NCBI RefSeq assembly: GCF_008364625.2
Contig: NZ_CP126604.1
Location: 1,488,001 to 1,552,000 of the forward strand
Direction of reading: 5' to 3'
Length of the DNA stretch: 64,000 nt
Source of the DNA: Enterobacter dykesii
Lineage (GTDB): Bacteria > Pseudomonadota > Gammaproteobacteria > Enterobacterales > Enterobacteriaceae
Shown one piece after another: positions 61,876 to 64,000 of this stretch. Under the pieces are notes generated by a model. It was not told the DNA's origin. It saw only the letters and a list, made by a program, of their open reading frames with translations, and ran no database searches. Numbering within the stretch: the stretch's first letter is position 1; each line of letters starts with the position of its first letter. The translations under genes were made by a program, and so were the position numbers.

Positions 61876-62664
61876 GTGCAGGAGTTTCATTTTCGACATA
61901 ACCATCTTACCGCGGGTGAAGTGACCGCCAGCAAAATGCATCGCCTGCACCAGGTTAAGCTCTTTTTTCCGGCGATTTGTCATATCACTCACGGCAGTAA
62001 GGTGATTGTTCAGGATGATAACCGCCTGGAGGCGACACGGGATGAGCTCATCATTATCCCGGCCAATACGACGATGGAGATTATCAATCAGCCTGTAAAC
62101 GGTCTGTTTCACTCGGATTTGCTGATGTTATCCCCGGAAATTGTCGCCGAGTTTAAAGCGCATTACCTGAAATCCTGGCCGCGCACGACGCTGCATTCGC
62201 TCTGCGCCCCGCTGAGCGAGGGGTTGGCGTTTATGTGGGACAATCTGCTGCACGCCGTGCGTCAGGATTTACCGGAGGCGCTACAAAAGCATCAGGCTTT
62301 CGGCCTTTTGCTGGCCCTGCTGCATGATGGCGTGGCGGGTCCGCTGCTTGTTGAGCGAAACAGTAACCTGACCGAGCAGGTGCGGCAGTTCATTATGCTG
62401 TCGCCCGCCAGAGCCTGGACCGCCCAGGACGTCGCCAGCCGCCTCGCATTAAGCGTACCGACGTTGCGCAGACGCTTACGTGAAGAGTCGCAGAGTTTTC
62501 GCCAGATCGTGGAGGAGGTGAGGATGGCCGTTGCTTTGTCACAGCTACAGTCAACCCGATTACCAATTGGCGAAATCGCATTACAATGTGGGTATCTTTC
62601 CAGCTCTCGTTTCACCGCCCGTTTTCGGCAGCACTATGGCTGTTTGCCGAAAACGCTACGTTAA
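61876..62664 (+). CDS. AraC-family transcriptional regulator
   Basis: A 262-residue regulator with a GTG start (SD aggatggcagg). The first 150 residues are a cupin-like sensing part ([31 protein letters not shown]). The C-terminal domain (about 165-262) is a double helix-turn-helix of AraC type: [21 protein letters not shown] is the first and [32 protein letters not shown] the second with the family signature. In E. coli an AraC-type gene (ybcM) follows ybcL, so this pair may be the same linkage; target is likely the adjacent PEBP gene. The stop is 12 bases before acyP, with no terminator between. Confidence 0.92.
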   Translation: MQEFHFRHNHLTAGEVTASKMHRLHQVKLFFPAICHITHGSKVIVQDDNRLEATRDELIIIPANTTMEIINQPVNGLFHSDLLMLSPEIVAEFKAHYLKSWPRTTLHSLCAPLSEGLAFMWDNLLHAVRQDLPEALQKHQAFGLLLALLHDGVAGPLLVERNSNLTEQVRQFIMLSPARAWTAQDVASRLALSVPTLRRRLREESQSFRQIVEEVRMAVALSQLQSTRLPIGEIALQCGYLSSSRFTARFRQHYGCLPKTLR

Positions 62665-62675
62665 GGAGAAGAAAA

Positions 62676-62957
62676 ATGTCAAAAGTCTGCACCATTGCCT
62701 GGGTTCACGGCGTTGTTCAGGGCGTCGGGTTCCGCTACAGCACCCAGCGCGAAGCGGTTGAGCTTGGGCTAACGGGATACGCGCGAAATAGGGATGACGG
62801 CAGCGTTGAGGTGGTCGCCTGCGGCGAAGCGGAGCAGGTCGACAAGCTGGTGGCGTGGCTGAAAGCGGGCGGGCCGCGCAGCGCGCGGGTTGATAAGGTC
62901 TTAACGGAACCGCATCAACCCGGGCGAGAATACGTAAACTTCGGTATTCGCTATTAA
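62676..62957 (+). CDS. acyP: Acylphosphatase
   Basis: Acylphosphatase hydrolyses acyl phosphates in the cytoplasm. The 93 residues begin [20 protein letters not shown] (E. coli YccX 92), with SD aaggag. The catalytic pair is present: R20 in VQGVGFR and N38 in [14 protein letters not shown] longer frame running through the end of the AraC gene was rejected. Its 3' end overlaps the convergent tusE by 4 bases. Confidence 0.97.
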   Translation: MSKVCTIAWVHGVVQGVGFRYSTQREAVELGLTGYARNRDDGSVEVVACGEAEQVDKLVAWLKAGGPRSARVDKVLTEPHQPGREYVNFGIRY

Positions 62958-63283
62958 ATACACTTCACCGGCTTAGGCAGGCCGGCAATTTTGGTGGCCT
63001 GTTTTGCCGGGCCTTTCGGGAACAGACGATACAGATAGCGGCTGTTGCCTTTCTCTTCGCCGAACTTATTGGCCATGGCTTTAACCAGCATGCGGATCGC
63101 CGGAGAGGTGTTGAATTCAAGATAGAACTCGCGAACAAAACGCACCACTTCCCAGTGTTCGGGGGAGAGGGTAATCCCTTCGTTTTCCGCAATTTTCTCC
63201 GCCAGCGGCTCGCTCCATAGCGTCGTATCTTTCAGATAGCCTTCGCTATCGGTCTCAATTTCCTGGCCTGCAAAAATGAACAT
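62954..63283 (-). CDS. tusE: Sulfurtransferase TusE
   Basis: TusE takes persulfide sulfur from TusBCD and passes it to MnmA for 2-thiolation of the wobble uridine in tRNA Lys, Glu and Gln. The 109 residues equal E. coli, starting [12 protein letters not shown]. The DsrC fold segment [19 protein letters not shown] is conserved, and the active Cys is C108 in the C-terminal PVKCI. A longer frame was rejected for lack of conservation. Transcribed toward acyP, 69 bases after the LuxR-type gene. Confidence 0.97.
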   Translation of the reverse strand: MFIFAGQEIETDSEGYLKDTTLWSEPLAEKIAENEGITLSPEHWEVVRFVREFYLEFNTSPAIRMLVKAMANKFGEEKGNSRYLYRLFPKGPAKQATKIAGLPKPVKCI

Positions 63284-63352
63284 AATCTTCTGTCGTCTGT
63301 GAAAAAAACGGCGACAGTGTAGCAAAAAAGCCGCCGCAGGATAAGCCGTGCC

Positions 63353-63904
63353 CTACAGGAGTAGCTGCAGCAGATTGTTGGCATTAAGCTTTTTCAGTGC
63401 GTTGCATTTATGGGTCGAAACCTGTTTCTCAGACATACGCGTCACGATGGCTATGTGGCGTACCGGCAACCCGGTAAGCATCAGATCGAGCACGTTGAAT
63501 TCAAGGCCGGTAAGACAGCAGTCAAGACTTCGGACGCGGCGAGGCTCTTTTGCCAGCAAATATGCCGCATCGGCAACGGCGATTCTGTCGTCGATAATAT
63601 AAAGGGTTAACGTACTGAAACGCTTGCGTAAGTGCGTCGCCAGCGCCCACCCCTTTTCATTGCAGACCAGATACAGGCTGCCTTGCCAGCGGGCGGCTTC
63701 CAGTCTGAGCAAAATGTTAATCAGTGCCTGATGCGTAGCGGCCACGGAAAAACGACAGCGTACGACAACCACACGGCGGGTAAGCAGCGCTGGCTGCCAT
63801 TGCACGGTGTCGCTTTGGACCTCTGGCTGAACGCCCCGACGCAGCAGCGCGTAGCGCAACCCTTCGGCGTAAAATCGATTATTGTCGAGAATAGCGTAAC
63901 TCAC
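63353..63904 (-). CDS. LuxR-type (FimZ/EcpR-like size) transcriptional regulator
   Basis: A 183-residue protein starting at GTG (MSYAILDNNRFYAEGL), 10 bases after the stop of the upstream fimbrial gene and preceded by a weak SD (cgagg). An earlier start within that gene would run out of conserved sequence. The N-terminal 115 residues resemble a response-regulator/receiver-like fold without obvious phosphoacceptor residues. The C-terminal LuxR helix-turn-helix (about residues 128-183) reads LTGLEFNVLDLMLTG and MSEKQVSTHKCNALKKL. Its position at the end of a fimbrial operon suggests control of those fimbriae. Not recognised as a named gene. Confidence 0.85.
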   Translation of the reverse strand: MSYAILDNNRFYAEGLRYALLRRGVQPEVQSDTVQWQPALLTRRVVVVRCRFSVAATHQALINILLRLEAARWQGSLYLVCNEKGWALATHLRKRFSTLTLYIIDDRIAVADAAYLLAKEPRRVRSLDCCLTGLEFNVLDLMLTGLPVRHIAIVTRMSEKQVSTHKCNALKKLNANNLLQLLL

Positions 63905-63914
63905 GGTGACCTCG

Positions 63915-64000
63915 TTATAACGTGCTGGGCGTATAGATAACGCGCAGCGTGCCGGTATAGTCGCCCGCGTTTTTGCTGCTGGCGGCAAACGCGGGGGTTT
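63915..64000 (-). CDS. Fimbrial subunit, C-terminal end only
   Basis: The minus-strand frame is open from the window edge to a TAA at 63915 and gives 28 codons ending AGDYTGTLRVIYTPSTL. This is the terminal beta strand pattern of secreted fimbrial/pilin subunits (GxYxGTLxVxxTP). The rest of the gene and the probable chaperone/usher genes are beyond the window. The type of fimbria cannot be told from this tail. Confidence 0.6.
   Translation of the reverse strand, partial: TPAFAASSKNAGDYTGTLRVIYTPSTL

Overview
The window is a stretch of ordinary enterobacterial core chromosome. Gene order from cmk through rpsA, ihfB, msbA, mukFEB, aspC, ompF, asnS, pepN, ssuEADCB, pyrD, fabA, ompA, sulA, helD and hspQ to tusE is that of the Escherichia coli 20-23 minute region. 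Protein lengths are nearly identical to E. coli, but the sequences have diverged. GC-rich coding, the porin variant and the missing or added accessory genes point to an Enterobacter-like genus (Enterobacter, Lelliottia or close kin). This assignment is inference from recalled E. coli proteins, not a search.

Layout. 1-10.3 kb: end of cmk, ribosomal protein S1, IHF beta, a ComEC homologue, then the lipid A/LPS precursor block msbA-lpxK-ycaQ-ycaR-kdsB. 10.4-22.9 kb: ycbJ, elyC, cmoM-mukF-mukE-mukB (tRNA modification and the MukBEF condensin), then three exported or hydrolase genes, ldtD, ycbK and ycbL. 22.9-28.8 kb (minus strand): aspC, the OmpF porin with its OmpR/MicF-type control region, asnS, pncB. 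29-37.2 kb: pepN, the alkanesulfonate operon ssuEADCB (minus), pyrD with a PurR box and leader hairpin. 37.3-46.6 kb: zapC, ycbX, rlmL, uup, pqiABC. 46.8-52.9 kb: rmf (55 codons), fabA, lonH, matP, ompA, sulA with a consensus LexA box, sxy. 52.9-61.1 kb: yccS, yccF, helD, mgsA, yccT, yccU, hspQ, rlmI.

The right edge (61.2-64 kb) is the accessory part. A periplasmic PEBP-family gene (YbcL-like) and an AraC-type regulator lie between rlmI and acyP. Beyond tusE, where E. coli has yccA, there is a LuxR-type regulator preceded by the tail of a probable fimbrial subunit that runs off the window. Conversely, the E. coli K-12 elf/ycb fimbrial cluster between ssuE and pyrD is absent.

No rRNA, tRNA, insertion sequence, prophage or CRISPR array was seen. 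I found no convincing novel defence or metabolic system. The points most worth a second look are the two right-edge accessory loci, a strong 12-bp RNA-type hairpin upstream of ycbK, and the kinase-like YcbJ that lacks expected catalytic residues.
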